Of a stretch of 64,000 bases of DNA, positions 26,296 through 34,401 are shown piece after piece. The position numbers were made by a program, and so were the translations under genes. How positions within the stretch are numbered: position 1 is the first letter of the stretch; every line of letters starts with the position of its first letter. The notes beneath the pieces are model-generated. The model was given only the letters and a program-made list of their open reading frames with translations, was not told the DNA's origin and ran no database searches. Source of the stretch: Streptomyces sp. R28 (GTDB lineage Bacteria > Actinomycetota > Actinomycetes > Streptomycetales > Streptomycetaceae); the NCBI RefSeq assembly GCF_041052385.1, contig NZ_CP163439.1, positions 3,399,001 through 3,463,000 of the forward strand. The letters are read 5' to 3'.

Positions 26296-26545
26296 CCCGG
26301 GGTGCGCGGCCTGTGTGTTCCACGGCGACGACGCCGGCCACACCGAGAAGTACCGGTTCGACTCGACGTCGTACATGCCGACCGGCCTGATCAGGAACGG
26401 CTGCACCTCGGGCACACGCATCCCGCGGCCACATCAGCTCGGCGAGTGAAGTGCGCCCGCCATGTCGATCACTGGATGGCGGGTGCACTTCACCCGCCAT
26501 CCAGTGATCGACATGGCGCCGGACGATATCCCGCGGACAGCTCAA
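26296..26545 (-). pseudogene. Tyrosine integrase, N-terminal remnant (copy 2)
   Basis: Minus-strand reading VQPFLIRPVGMYDVESNRYF, then SVWPASSPWNTQAAH, matches copy 1 at 22600-22903 but is interrupted by a 57-base inverted duplication at 26460-26516. Same orientation as copy 1. No catalytic domain. Confidence 0.55.
26460..26516. repeat. Long perfect inverted repeat
   Basis: Arms of 26 bases (26460-26485 and 26491-26516) are perfectly complementary around a CACTT loop. The right arm is the expected integrase sequence (it matches copy 1 at GTGATCGACATG). The left arm is an inverted duplicate of it. Confidence 0.85.
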
Positions 26546-26558
26546 CAGCGCATAACAG

Positions 26559-26640
26559 AAGTGGGACGGTTACCGCGCCCTGGCCGGCCGGTGGGCCGAC
26601 GGCCGTGTCGCCCTACGGAGCCGCAACGGCAGCGATCTAA
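26559..26640 (+). pseudogene. ATP-dependent DNA ligase fragment (copy 2)
   Basis: Frame reads KWDGYRALAGRWADGRVALR then SRNGSDL, again with a stop one codon before KWDG as in copy 1 at 22945. Truncated at 26641 by an IS630-type end. Confidence 0.55.
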
Positions 26641-26909
26641 TGCTGTGACCGCGTAGGTTCGCCGGGTTGGATCAGGCTGCGGTTGTGAGGGGGCGACTGG
26701 ACGACGATCCCCAGGACCTGCTGAACGCGTGGATCACATCCCGGACGGTGTCCTCGTCGGCCTGCACCAGCTGTGCGATCACCGGCACCCGCGCCGCCTG
26801 CTCGGCGTCTGCCAGACCACCGCGGACACCTGGCGGCGCATCACCACCGGAGAGCACGCCTCCTACGCCGCACAGCTGGCCCGCCGCTGAGCACCCCGCC
26901 TTCCTCGTC
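26641..26909 (-). mobile_element. IS630-type transposase remnants
   Basis: The block at 26641-26668 nearly repeats the IS630-like end at 17692. On the minus strand, 26857-26760 reads ARVPVIAQLVQADEDTVRDV then IHAFS, an internal helix-turn-helix piece of the same transposase family. The pieces are in conflicting orientation and no frame is intact. Confidence 0.5.
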
Positions 26910-26996
26910 TTACTGATCGTTTCAGAATGAGGTTCGCAGGCGGCGGAGGGGCTGAGGCTGTCGGCCGGTTCGAGCAGGACCGTGAGCGCCTGGGTC

Positions 26997-27554
26997 CTAA
27001 CGCAGCGCGGCGGCGACCAGGCCGTCGAGAGCCTCGCGCGGTACTTCGCCGCCGTTCACCAGCCGGTCGAAGACCAGTCCGTCGATACAGGTCAACAGAG
27101 TGTGAGTGCGGTTCTCGACATCCGTGACGCCGTGCGTGGTGAGGAACAGCCGAACGGCCTCGCGGCCGGCGTTCTCGCGGGGCACGAGGATCTCCCGCAG
27201 CTCCGAGTCGCGCACGCTCTCGACGGCGCAGGCATGGCGGGCGAGCGAGCGGCGGCGCCCCTCGCCGGTGAGTCGCTGCCGGGTGAGCAGCACCATGCCG
27301 TCCACCAGCTCCTCGACGGTGCGCAGGGGTGGAAGCTCTTCGGCCATCGTTTGAAGTTCCGCCTGGTCGAGTTCGACCAGGCGGGTTACGAGTCCGGTCA
27401 GCAGCGCGGCACGGGTGCGGAAGTAGGCCGAGGTGGTGCCGAGCGGCATGGCGGATTTCCGGTCGACGGCGCGATGGGTCAGGCCGCGTATCCCTTCGTC
27501 GACGAGCACGTCGAGAGCCGCGTCTGCCAGAAAAGTGCGCCGGTCCGAAGCCAT
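26997..27554 (-). CDS. TetR-family repressor of the adjacent monooxygenase
   Basis: A 185-residue regulator. Helix-turn-helix at residues 5-50: RRTFLADAALDVLVDEGIRG, then LTHRAVDRKSAMPLGTTSAY (GTTSAYFRTRAALL). The C-terminal half is helical with a LLTRQRLTGEGRRRSLARH segment seen in related regulators. Divergent from the monooxygenase gene, 72 bases apart, with two matching palindromes between. Part of the cargo of the IS5-type unit. It presumably lifts repression when the enzyme's substrate is present. Confidence 0.85.
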   Translation of the reverse strand: MASDRRTFLADAALDVLVDEGIRGLTHRAVDRKSAMPLGTTSAYFRTRAALLTGLVTRLVELDQAELQTMAEELPPLRTVEELVDGMVLLTRQRLTGEGRRRSLARHACAVESVRDSELREILVPRENAGREAVRLFLTTHGVTDVENRTHTLLTCIDGLVFDRLVNGGEVPREALDGLVAAALR

Positions 27555-27562
27555 GGCCCCTT

Positions 27563-27612
27563 TCTACACCCGTAGAGACTCGGGATAAGGTGCGCTTCTA
27601 CAGATGTAGAAG
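27563..27612. promoter_or_regulatory. Two TetR operators (TCTAC-N4-GTAGA)
   Basis: TCTACACCCGTAGA at about 27563-27576 and CTTCTACAGATGTAGAAG at 27595-27612 share the pattern TCTACnnnnGTAGA. The second is a perfect 8-base inverted repeat. They lie between the divergent tetR and monooxygenase starts. Confidence 0.65.
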
Positions 27613-27626
27613 AAGGGGGCTCCGGC

Positions 27627-28784
27627 ATGGGGAACACGGCAGTGGTGGTCGGAGGGGGCATCGGCGGGCTGGCCGCCGCGATCGGTCTGGACCGCATCGG
27701 ATGGGGCGTGACGGTCCTCGAGCGCGCGTCCATGCTTGAGGACGCAGGGGCAGGCATCTCACTGGCCGCCAACGGCCTGCGGGCGCTGGACGAACTCGGT
27801 GTCGGCGCGGCGGTTCGGGATGCATCGCAGGGCCAGTACAGCGGCGGCACGCGGACGCCCCGGGGCGGCAGGCTGGCCCGGATGGACGGCTCGGCGCTGG
27901 AGAAGGCGGTGGGCACACCGATCATGGGCATCCCCCGCTCCGCCCTGCACCGACTGCTCCGCGACTCCCTGCCCGCCGAATCTCTGGTGATCGGCTCGGA
28001 GGCGGCCGGGGTCCAGCAGACCGGCCCTGGGACGGTTCAAGTCGACTGCGACGCCGCGGTCCTGAACGCCGATCTGGTGGTCGCGGCCGACGGCATCGGC
28101 AGCAAAATCCGCAGCCGTCTCTTCCCAGACCATCCCGGCCCGGTCTACAGCGGCTCGACGGTGCTGCGCGCCATCACCGAGCACGCGGTCCATCTGCGGG
28201 CCGACTTCGAGCTGACCTGGGGCTGCGGCGCGGAGTTCGGGCACATCGCCTTCCGGGACGGGCGGGCCGAGTGGCACGCCGTCCTCAGCCACCCCGCCGG
28301 CACGCGGTTCGCCGACCCGCTGGCCGAACTGCGCCGACGGTTCCACATCTGGCACGACCCGATCCCCGCCCTACTCGACGCGACCCGGCCCGAGGCCGTG
28401 TTGCATCACGATGTGAACGAACTGCGCACGCCGCTTCCCTCATACGCGGTCGGTCGGATCGCGCTGCTCGGCGACGCGGCCCATGCGATGGCCCCCAGCC
28501 TCGGACAGGGTGCCTGCCAGGCACTGGAGGACGCGGTCACCCTCGCCGCCGCCCTCGGCACCGAGTCCACCGTTGAGGCCGCACTCGCGCGCTACGACGC
28601 CGAGCGCCGGCCCCGCAGCCAGGCCGTCGCACGGGCTGCCCGGCAGGCCGGCAGAATGGGCCACCAGCTTTCCCACCCACTGGCCATCACCCTGCGGAAT
28701 ACGGCGATGCGACTGACACCATCCCGGGTCGCCACACGTATGATCCTGCGTCATCACGCCTGGGTCCCGCCGTCGCTGAACTGA
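27627..28784 (+). CDS. FAD-dependent aromatic monooxygenase
   Basis: A 385-residue group A flavoprotein monooxygenase. The FAD-binding motif is VVVGGGIGGLAAAIGLDRIG with the Glu-Arg pair TVLERAS. The DG motif is VVAADGIGSKIRSRLFPDHP. The GD motif is RIALLGDAAHAMAPSLGQGA. The C-terminal helix is short. The family includes salicylate- and hydroxybenzoate-type hydroxylases, TetX-like drug-modifying enzymes and polyketide hydroxylases; the substrate cannot be told from sequence. Controlled by the divergent TetR gene. Carried on a mobile unit, which fits a catabolic or resistance cargo. Confidence 0.85.
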   Translation: MGNTAVVVGGGIGGLAAAIGLDRIGWGVTVLERASMLEDAGAGISLAANGLRALDELGVGAAVRDASQGQYSGGTRTPRGGRLARMDGSALEKAVGTPIMGIPRSALHRLLRDSLPAESLVIGSEAAGVQQTGPGTVQVDCDAAVLNADLVVAADGIGSKIRSRLFPDHPGPVYSGSTVLRAITEHAVHLRADFELTWGCGAEFGHIAFRDGRAEWHAVLSHPAGTRFADPLAELRRRFHIWHDPIPALLDATRPEAVLHHDVNELRTPLPSYAVGRIALLGDAAHAMAPSLGQGACQALEDAVTLAAALGTESTVEAALARYDAERRPRSQAVARAARQAGRMGHQLSHPLAITLRNTAMRLTPSRVATRMILRHHAWVPPSLN

Positions 28785-28882
28785 TCCAGCTCGTGCCCGC
28801 CACCTCATGACCAGAAACCCTCTGGGCGCCAAGTCGAGCGGCGGGTCTTGCCGTTGGCGGTCACGGTGGGCAAGGTGTCCGG

Positions 28883-29691
28883 GTGCGTGCTGATCTTGTT
28901 CCGGACGATTTGTGGGAGCGCGTGGTCCCGCTGCTGCCGCCCACTCCCGAACGGCGCCGTCGCCACCCCGGGCGCCTGCGCGTTCCCGATCGAGTGACAT
29001 TCGCCGGCGTGATGTACGTGCTGCGAACCGGTGTCGCCTGGCGCGACGTTCCGACGGAGTCCGTGGGCTGCTCCGGTGTGACGGCTTGGCGTCGACTGCG
29101 GGACTGGACCGAGGCCGGCGTTTGGCCGCGCCTGCACGCCGCGTTGCTGACCGAGCTTCGCCGCGGGGGCCTGTTGGGCCTGGACGACTGCTCCGTGGAC
29201 GGATCTCACGTCCGGGCCCTCAAAGGGGGGATCTTGTCGGCCCCTCACCCGTTGACCGCGCCCGTCCCGGCTCCAAGCACCACCTGATCGTCGACCACCA
29301 CGGAACCCCGCTCGCCGTTACGCTCACGGGCGGCAACCGACACGACGTCACCCAGCTCCTGCCACTACTGGATGCCATCCCATCGATTCGGGGACTCCGG
29401 GGACGCCCCCGCAGCAAACCCCGGCGTCTGTACGCCGACCGGGGCTACGACTTCAACAAGTACCGCCGCCTGCTGTGGAAGCGCGGCATCAAACCCATGA
29501 TCGCCCGACGCGGCGTAGCCCACGGTTCCGGCTTGGGCAAAGTGCGCTGGGTTGTCGAACGCGCCTTCGCCTGGCTGCACCAGTTCAAACGACTCCGCAT
29601 TCGCTACGAACGACGCGCCGACCTCCACCAGGGCCTGCTCGAACTGGCCTGCAGCCTCATATGCCTCCGTCGCCTACGAACCTCATTCTGA
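28883..29691 (+). CDS. IS5-family transposase, made by -1 frameshift
   Basis: Two overlapping frames form one transposase. The first (28883-29287, GTG start) reads LVPDDLWERVVPLLPPTPER, then GVMYVLRTGVAWRDVP and DDCSVDGSHVRALKGG with the first catalytic Asp. At 29222-29230 the run AAAGGGGGG allows a -1 slip into the second frame: VGPSPVDRARPGSKHHLIV, then TLTGGNRHDVTQLLPLLD, RLYADRGYDFNKYRR (second Asp) and RWVVERAFAWLHQFKRLRIR (Glu). The same slip site and layout occur in the copy at 35889. The IS427-like subgroup is known to use such frameshifts. Both frames look intact, so it may be active. Confidence 0.85.
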
Positions 29692-29700
29692 AACGATCAG

Positions 29701-30426
29701 TTAGGCCGTTCCGTTGTTGTCCTCGCAGGATGGGGCCGTCTTCACGGAGGGGGCAGGATCAATGCTCCCGCGTAACGGCTCATGAATGGACTTGGCGGTG
29801 TACTTAATCGAGCGATCGTTGCCTCGGCGGAGCTCGCCATCAGATCTCGTCCAGGTCAAGCCATTTCGATCATCGAACATGAGGCCGACTACACCGATCG
29901 CGATCTCGTGACCTGCCAGCTTGTTCCACTTGTGCGACCTTCTGCTCTCGTATCGCATCTGTTCTTGCGTTACGACAATGTCGGAACACGGTGGCAGAGA
30001 ACGGGTATCCGCAGAGATGATCACCCAGCTTGATTTCTCGGGGATGTCAGGCGCAAACACGCCGAAGGTGATCCATACTCTACTGACGGGATCTGCTGAC
30101 CTGTTCCTGATGTGCAGTCGCTGGTTCTCAATCCAATACGCAACGCGTGATGCCTGCTGGTGTTGTTCCCGCTCGGCATCCTCTCGCGACTGTCCGAGCT
30201 GGTCTCTTGCCACCAAGGCGCCGTAGTAGGTCGCGACACCGGTGACCAACAAACTCCCTACACCTACGAAGACCGCAGCGATCGTTCCTACCTTGACCCA
30301 GTCGATCCGGCGCCACCACTTGGGTTGCGGTTCCTCCCGCCGTTGGCCTCTAACCGTCACCCGATCCGGTCTCGGCTGCTGACGCGCCAGACGCAACCTC
30401 GCCTGCCGCTGCCTGCTGTTTCGCAC
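29701..30426 (-). CDS. Unrecognised membrane-anchored protein
   Basis: A 241-residue protein with a basic N-terminus, one membrane helix (KVGTIAAVFVGVGSLLVTGVATYYGALVA, residues about 45-73), then a charged coiled segment (RDQLGQSREDAEREQHQQA) and a soluble domain containing ENQRLHIRNRSADPVSRVWI, which looks beta-rich. Base composition is lower in GC than neighbours, suggesting acquisition. Its stop codon TAA is formed by the TTA target duplication of the adjacent IS5-type unit. Removing the unit would leave the same stop, so the gene is probably intact. No family recognised. Confidence 0.6.
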   Translation of the reverse strand: MRNSRQRQARLRLARQQPRPDRVTVRGQRREEPQPKWWRRIDWVKVGTIAAVFVGVGSLLVTGVATYYGALVARDQLGQSREDAEREQHQQASRVAYWIENQRLHIRNRSADPVSRVWITFGVFAPDIPEKSSWVIISADTRSLPPCSDIVVTQEQMRYESRRSHKWNKLAGHEIAIGVVGLMFDDRNGLTWTRSDGELRRGNDRSIKYTAKSIHEPLRGSIDPAPSVKTAPSCEDNNGTA

Positions 30427-30679
30427 GCAATCCCCCTTCCCGACGCGGCCGCCCCATCACGCCTTAATGACAGAGACTCTCCACGGACACGGCCTTTGGG
30501 CCGCTGGCGATGAAGTTTGCTCAACGAGCCGCCTATTCGCAGCTTCTTTCTGCAATGGTGTGCGCAGGTCCATTGGGTCTGGTTGAACTTGAGCCGCGTA
30601 CCCCATACGCGCTGTCAGAGGGCTGATAGCGCAGCGTCCGTACCCAACTGTCGCCCTCCCCACCCCATCCCCTCACCAC

Positions 30680-31266
30680 AAACTTCGGCGGGAGAGCACG
30701 TCGCCAAACCGGCGCGGCCGCCGCTCAGCGCGGCCCGCGCACGGGAGATGACAGCCGGGCTGCGCGAGGCGATGGACAACGTCCGCCGCTCCGCGACGCA
30801 CTCGCCGCCCGCGTCTGGCAGCTCTTGGGCTTCACCTCATGGGAGTCGTACTGCCAAGCGGAGTTCGGCATCAGCCGCGCGCAGGCGTACCGGCTGCTCG
30901 ACGTCGCCCGCGCCCTGGCCGCGATCCACGGCGCGGTCAACGCCGGCACCGAGATGTCTCGCACGCAACGACCCGGCAACCGCGGCCGGACTACGGCCTG
31001 TCCCAGCGCGCCCTGATCGCCGTCTCCGGCCGTACTGGCGACGTCGCGGAGATGATCACCCGCCGACTCGCCATGCTCGCCCACCGGCCTCCAGGCCCTC
31101 GAACCCGACGCCGTCCGAGCCGTGGTCCGCCAGGCAGTCCGCGACGTACGCACTACCCCGCCTCCGCCGCCCGCCGATCAGCCGGCGGATCCCGCGCTCG
31201 CCGCGCTGCGCCGCGTCGTCGACGACCTCGCCGCCAACACGCACGCGATCGGCGAGCTTGAGAACG
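30680..31266 (+). pseudogene. Helix-turn-helix regulator, frameshifted and interrupted
   Basis: A single protein can be followed through at least four frames. First REMTAGLREAMDNVRRS, then LLGFTSWESYCQAEFGISRA and QAYRLLDVARALAAIHGAV (a helix-turn-helix). Then DYGLSQRALIAVSGRTGDVA and ITRRLAMLA, and finally LEPDAVRAVVRQAVRDVRTT and AALRRVVDDLAANTHAI. The order and spacing fit one gene with accumulated indels, of a type I associate with actinobacterial plasmid or integrative elements. The ISL3 unit inserted at 31267 cuts it. A short frame at 34084-34167 (ESIEHGLAARRYAMSGDHRA) could be its displaced end, but this is weak. Confidence 0.55.
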
Positions 31267-31479
31267 GGTTCTGGCTCAACTTCTGTGGTTAGTGACAGTG
31301 CGCCACCGACGCCTCGAACGAGAGCATCTTTGTCCAGCCAGAGGCGCGAAGGCGTCGGACGTCGCCACGGCTCCCGTTGCGCCCGACCGGGTAGGAGGGG
31401 ACGGCCGGCCCAGTGTCCTTGCGGCTGTCCATCCGGCTTCCGGTTACGTTCGCGGGGCCAGAAGCCAGAGGAGGCTGTG

Positions 31480-31872
31480 ATGACTGATCATCCGAACATT
31501 GCTCTGTTTCATCGGACCTTTGCCGCCTTCACGGCAGGCGACATGGAGGCGCTGGCGGAGCTGTTCCACCCCGATGTTGTGTGGCATAACCCCGGCCAGA
31601 GCCCGCTGGCCGGGGAGTTCCACGGTCGTGAGGCCGCGTTCGCTGCGTTTCAAAAGGAATTCCAGCTCTCAGGGGGCACGTACCGCCCACAACTCCATGA
31701 CGTGCTCGCCAACGACAAGCACACGGTCGCCCTGCTCCACGCCACGGCCTCGCGTGATGGCAAGGAGCTCGACATGGATTACGTGATCGTCTTCCACATC
31801 CGAGACGGAAGGATCACCGAGGGCTGGGACCTCTGGTCTGATCAGCAGGCATACGACGAGTTCTGGTCGTAG
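31480..31872 (+). CDS. SnoaL/NTF2-like protein, passenger of an ISL3 element
   Basis: A 130-residue protein of the NTF2-like superfamily: ALFHRTFAAFTAGDMEALAE, then LFHPDVVWHNPGQSPLAGEF, HGREAAFAAFQKEF and a C-terminal YVIVFHIRDGRITEGWDLWS. The His/Asp pair around FHPDVVWH and the WDLWSDQQAYDEFW end are typical of SnoaL-like ketosteroid-isomerase relatives, which isomerise, cyclise or simply bind small molecules. GAGGAGG lies 5 bases before the ATG at 31480. It is inside the inverted repeats of the ISL3 unit, about 100 bases before the transposase gene, so it moves with it. Substrate unknown. Confidence 0.82.
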   Translation: MTDHPNIALFHRTFAAFTAGDMEALAELFHPDVVWHNPGQSPLAGEFHGREAAFAAFQKEFQLSGGTYRPQLHDVLANDKHTVALLHATASRDGKELDMDYVIVFHIRDGRITEGWDLWSDQQAYDEFWS

Positions 31873-31979
31873 CGACAGACACCCCGCACTGTGAGTGACG
31901 GCTGGACTCCCTGCGGCACCTCGGGAAGTTGCCTCGAAACGAGCAGTGGCAGGAGTGACTGGGCCGACAGTTCGGGGCT

Positions 31980-33581
31980 GTGGATGAGATCTTGCTCCGG
32001 CTGGAGGAGTTGTTGTTCCCGTCGATCGCGGACGTCGCGGTGCTGTCGGTCGACGTGAACAACGCGATAGTGCGTGTTGATGTGCAGTGCACCGCCGTCG
32101 GCGCCTCGTGTCCGGGTTGCGGAGCGTGGTCCGCCCAGGTTCACGGCTCCTATCTGCGGTTTCCCGCAGATGTTCCGAGTGCAGGACGAAGCGTCGTACT
32201 CCAGCTGCGGGTCCGCCGGTTCACCTGCCGGACCGCCGAGTGCGGACGCCGCACGTTCGTCGAGCAGATATCCGGCCTGACTCGAAGGCACGGCCAGCAG
32301 ACCGAGCGGCTCCGCTCGACCCTGGCCGCGATCGGTCTCGCCCTCGCAGGCCGGGCCGGATCCCGCCTGGCCGGCATTGTCGGTGCGCCGGTCAGCCGCA
32401 GCACGGTTCTGCGGCTGGTCGACGCACTTCCCGAGCCAAAGGTGTCGGCTCCACGGGTGGTCGGCGTCGACGAGTACGCCACCCGCAAGGGCCGCCACTA
32501 CGGAACCGTCCTCGTGGACGTCGAAACCCGCCGGCCCATCGACCTGCTGCCCGACCGGGAGTCGTCGACCCTGGCCGCGTGGCTGGCACAGCGGCCCGGA
32601 ATCGAGGTCGTCTGCCGGGATCGCGCGCCGTTCTTCGCCGAGGGCGCCACCGTCGGCGCCCCGCAGGCCGTGCAGGTCGCGAACCGGTGGCACCTCTGGC
32701 ACAACCTCAGCGAGGCCGCCGAGCGGAGCATCGCCCAGCACCGACGATGTCTGCGCGTCCTGGTCCCCGAGACACCTGAAACGACCGGGACGGAGCCGGG
32801 CCCCACAGAGGAGTCGTCCGGCTCGCCATGGCCGACCGGTCACCGGTTCGCCGACCGAACCCGGACCACGCACGCGACGATCCATGCCCTGGTCGAGGCA
32901 GGGCACAGCCGCCGCGCGATCCAGCGGCAGCTCGGCATGACGAGCCGAACCGTCAAACGGTACGCGGACGCCGCCAGGCCGGACGACCTTTTCATCGGTC
33001 GGTGGCAGGCCCGGACCTCGGTCCTCGACGAGTACAAGCCCTACCTCGACGACCGCTGGAACGAGGGCTGCACCAACGCCTGGAAACTCTGGGAAGAGAT
33101 TGTGCCGCTCGGCTATCAGGGCAGCTACCAGCGCGTTCGCGCCTACCTCCGCCAGAAACGCACCTCGCCGCGGCTCGTTACCGCCAGGCCGTCCTCGCCC
33201 CGGACCGTCGCCGGATGGATCCTCCGCCGCCCGGAAGCCCTCTCCGAGACCGATCACCTCCAGCTGAAGAAAGTCCGGGCCAACTGCCCCGAGATCGACG
33301 CACTCATTGGACACGTCCGGTCCTTCGCGACCATGGTCACCGAGCGCCAGGGCGAGCGGCTGCCCGAGTGGCTCGACGCCGTCCGCCAGGACGACCTCCC
33401 CAGCCTCCACACGCTCGCCGCAGGCATCGATCGCGACCGCGATGCCGTCATTGCCGGCCTCACCCTTCTCTGGAACTCGGGCGTCGTCGAAGGCCATGTC
33501 AACCGCATCAAGATGCTCAAGCGCCAGATGTTCGGCCGTGCAGGTTTCCAACTCCTCCGCAAACGCGTCCTACTGTCGTGA
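31980..33581 (+). CDS. ISL3-family transposase
   Basis: A 533-residue transposase. An N-terminal zinc-binding motif (CPGCGAW with a second pair CRTAECGRRTF) is followed by the DDE domain starting VVGVDEYATRKGRHYGTVLV (first Asp), then VVCRDRAPFFAEGA (second Asp) with NRWHLWHNLSEAAER. The C-terminal end WNSGVVEGHVNRIKMLKRQM carries the Glu and the GHVNRIK block diagnostic of ISL3. An internal helix-turn-helix (SRRAIQRQLGMTSRTVKRYA) is present. The frame is intact from start to stop, so the element may still be active. Confidence 0.9.
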   Translation: MDEILLRLEELLFPSIADVAVLSVDVNNAIVRVDVQCTAVGASCPGCGAWSAQVHGSYLRFPADVPSAGRSVVLQLRVRRFTCRTAECGRRTFVEQISGLTRRHGQQTERLRSTLAAIGLALAGRAGSRLAGIVGAPVSRSTVLRLVDALPEPKVSAPRVVGVDEYATRKGRHYGTVLVDVETRRPIDLLPDRESSTLAAWLAQRPGIEVVCRDRAPFFAEGATVGAPQAVQVANRWHLWHNLSEAAERSIAQHRRCLRVLVPETPETTGTEPGPTEESSGSPWPTGHRFADRTRTTHATIHALVEAGHSRRAIQRQLGMTSRTVKRYADAARPDDLFIGRWQARTSVLDEYKPYLDDRWNEGCTNAWKLWEEIVPLGYQGSYQRVRAYLRQKRTSPRLVTARPSSPRTVAGWILRRPEALSETDHLQLKKVRANCPEIDALIGHVRSFATMVTERQGERLPEWLDAVRQDDLPSLHTLAAGIDRDRDAVIAGLTLLWNSGVVEGHVNRIKMLKRQMFGRAGFQLLRKRVLLS

Positions 33582-33827
33582 CGCAGAGTCGCGGCTCCAC
33601 ACAACCTGAGCCAGAACCTGAGAACGGGAGTCGTTTGTCGACGACTTCGGAAGTCACTGCGACATGATCAATATCGATGAGTTCGGGAGTCACCCGATGG
33701 GGCGAACCAGGACGGGCCCGCGTGGCCCCTGCCCTGCGCTGCTGTTGTACGACGGGCACCGTCCCGACACCGGTCGATTCGGCGGGCGCACGAGCGCCCC
33801 GCCCTCCCGAGCCACAAGGAAGTCCAC

Positions 33828-34079
33828 GTGAACCACACCCGCACCGCCGTCGCGACCATCCTGGCCGCCGCCGCCTTTCTTGGCACCGCCGCCCTCGCCC
33901 CTGTCGCGGTCGCCGACGACGGCCGAGAGCAGGCGACCACCTGGCATGGCGACAACAAGCCCCACACTGCCTACAAAAAAATCAACGCGGGCAAGTACTA
34001 CCCCATCCGCGTCCTGTGGGGTAACACCAACGGCGCGGGGTACCTCCACCTCGACATTTATGGCCCGAGCGGAAGGTAG
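33828..34079 (+). CDS. Small secreted protein, unknown
   Basis: An 83-residue product with a clear signal peptide (residues 1-29: basic start, AVATILAAAAFLGTAALAPV, cleavage near VAVA-DD). The mature part is about 54 residues, HGDNKPHTAYKKINAGKYYP then IRVLWGNTNGAGYLHLDIYG, with no cysteine. GTG start at 33828 with AAGGAAG upstream. It lies between the ISL3 unit and a short orphan frame. No family recognised; possibly C-terminally truncated since its 3' neighbour sequence looks like a gene fragment. Confidence 0.5.
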   Translation: MNHTRTAVATILAAAAFLGTAALAPVAVADDGREQATTWHGDNKPHTAYKKINAGKYYPIRVLWGNTNGAGYLHLDIYGPSGR

Positions 34080-34167
34080 GCGGCCGGAGTCCATCGAGCA
34101 CGGCCTCGCCGCCCGCCGCTACGCGATGTCCGGCGACCACCGCGCCCTGCACGGCACGGTCCTCTGA

Positions 34168-34401
34168 CCGCCGCCGCTCGCGGACACCTGGCTCTGCTGT
34201 GAGCCACACACCACCGGGCCGCGAGTTGCCTTCGTTGCCGCTCTTCCTCAGCGGTGCGGTCGCCGACACCTGCTTGGTCAAGTCGCCCATTCACCGGGAA
34301 CGCGCCATCGCGGCCTGCTCAAGCTGCTCGCGGCCTTGGCGGATCGCGGGGCCGACGCGCGTTACCCCTCGGTGCTGCTGTCAGAGCAGCTTCTGCGGTG
34401 C
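34168..34401. other. Short gap with a possible gene fragment
   Basis: The plus strand reads LLKLLAALADRGADARYPSV then LLSEQLLRCL, an amphipathic C-terminal-like tail without a start. Nothing else is supported here. Confidence 0.3.

Larger units (their letters stand above)
26913..29700. mobile_element. IS5-type unit carrying tetR and a monooxygenase
   Basis: A 2.8-kb unit. Its left end (from 26913) and right end (to 29700) are inverted copies of the same IS5-type terminus, beginning CTGATCGTTTCAGAATGAGG and matching loosely for about 70 bases. Direct TTA triplets flank it (26910-26912 and 29701-29703), the expected target duplication. Inside are a TetR gene, a flavin monooxygenase and an IS5 transposase whose own left terminus is gone. 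The left end is a decayed right end of another copy, so the outer ends appear to have moved the whole block together. Confidence 0.65.
31267..33618. mobile_element. ISL3-family unit carrying a SnoaL-like gene
   Basis: A 2352-base element. Left terminus GGTTCTGGCTCAACTTCTGT and right terminus, reversed, GGTTCTGGCTCAGGTTGTGT are imperfect inverted repeats. The 8-base direct repeat TGAGAACG flanks it exactly (31259-31266 and 33619-33626), as expected for ISL3. Inside are the transposase (31980-33581) and, upstream of it, a SnoaL-like gene not needed for transposition. Confidence 0.8.

Noticed and set aside
34084..34167. Displaced C-terminus of the gene interrupted at 31266
   Set aside because: The reading SIEHGLAARRYAMSGDHRAL is suggestive but too short, and sequence between the ISL3 end and it does not connect in frame.
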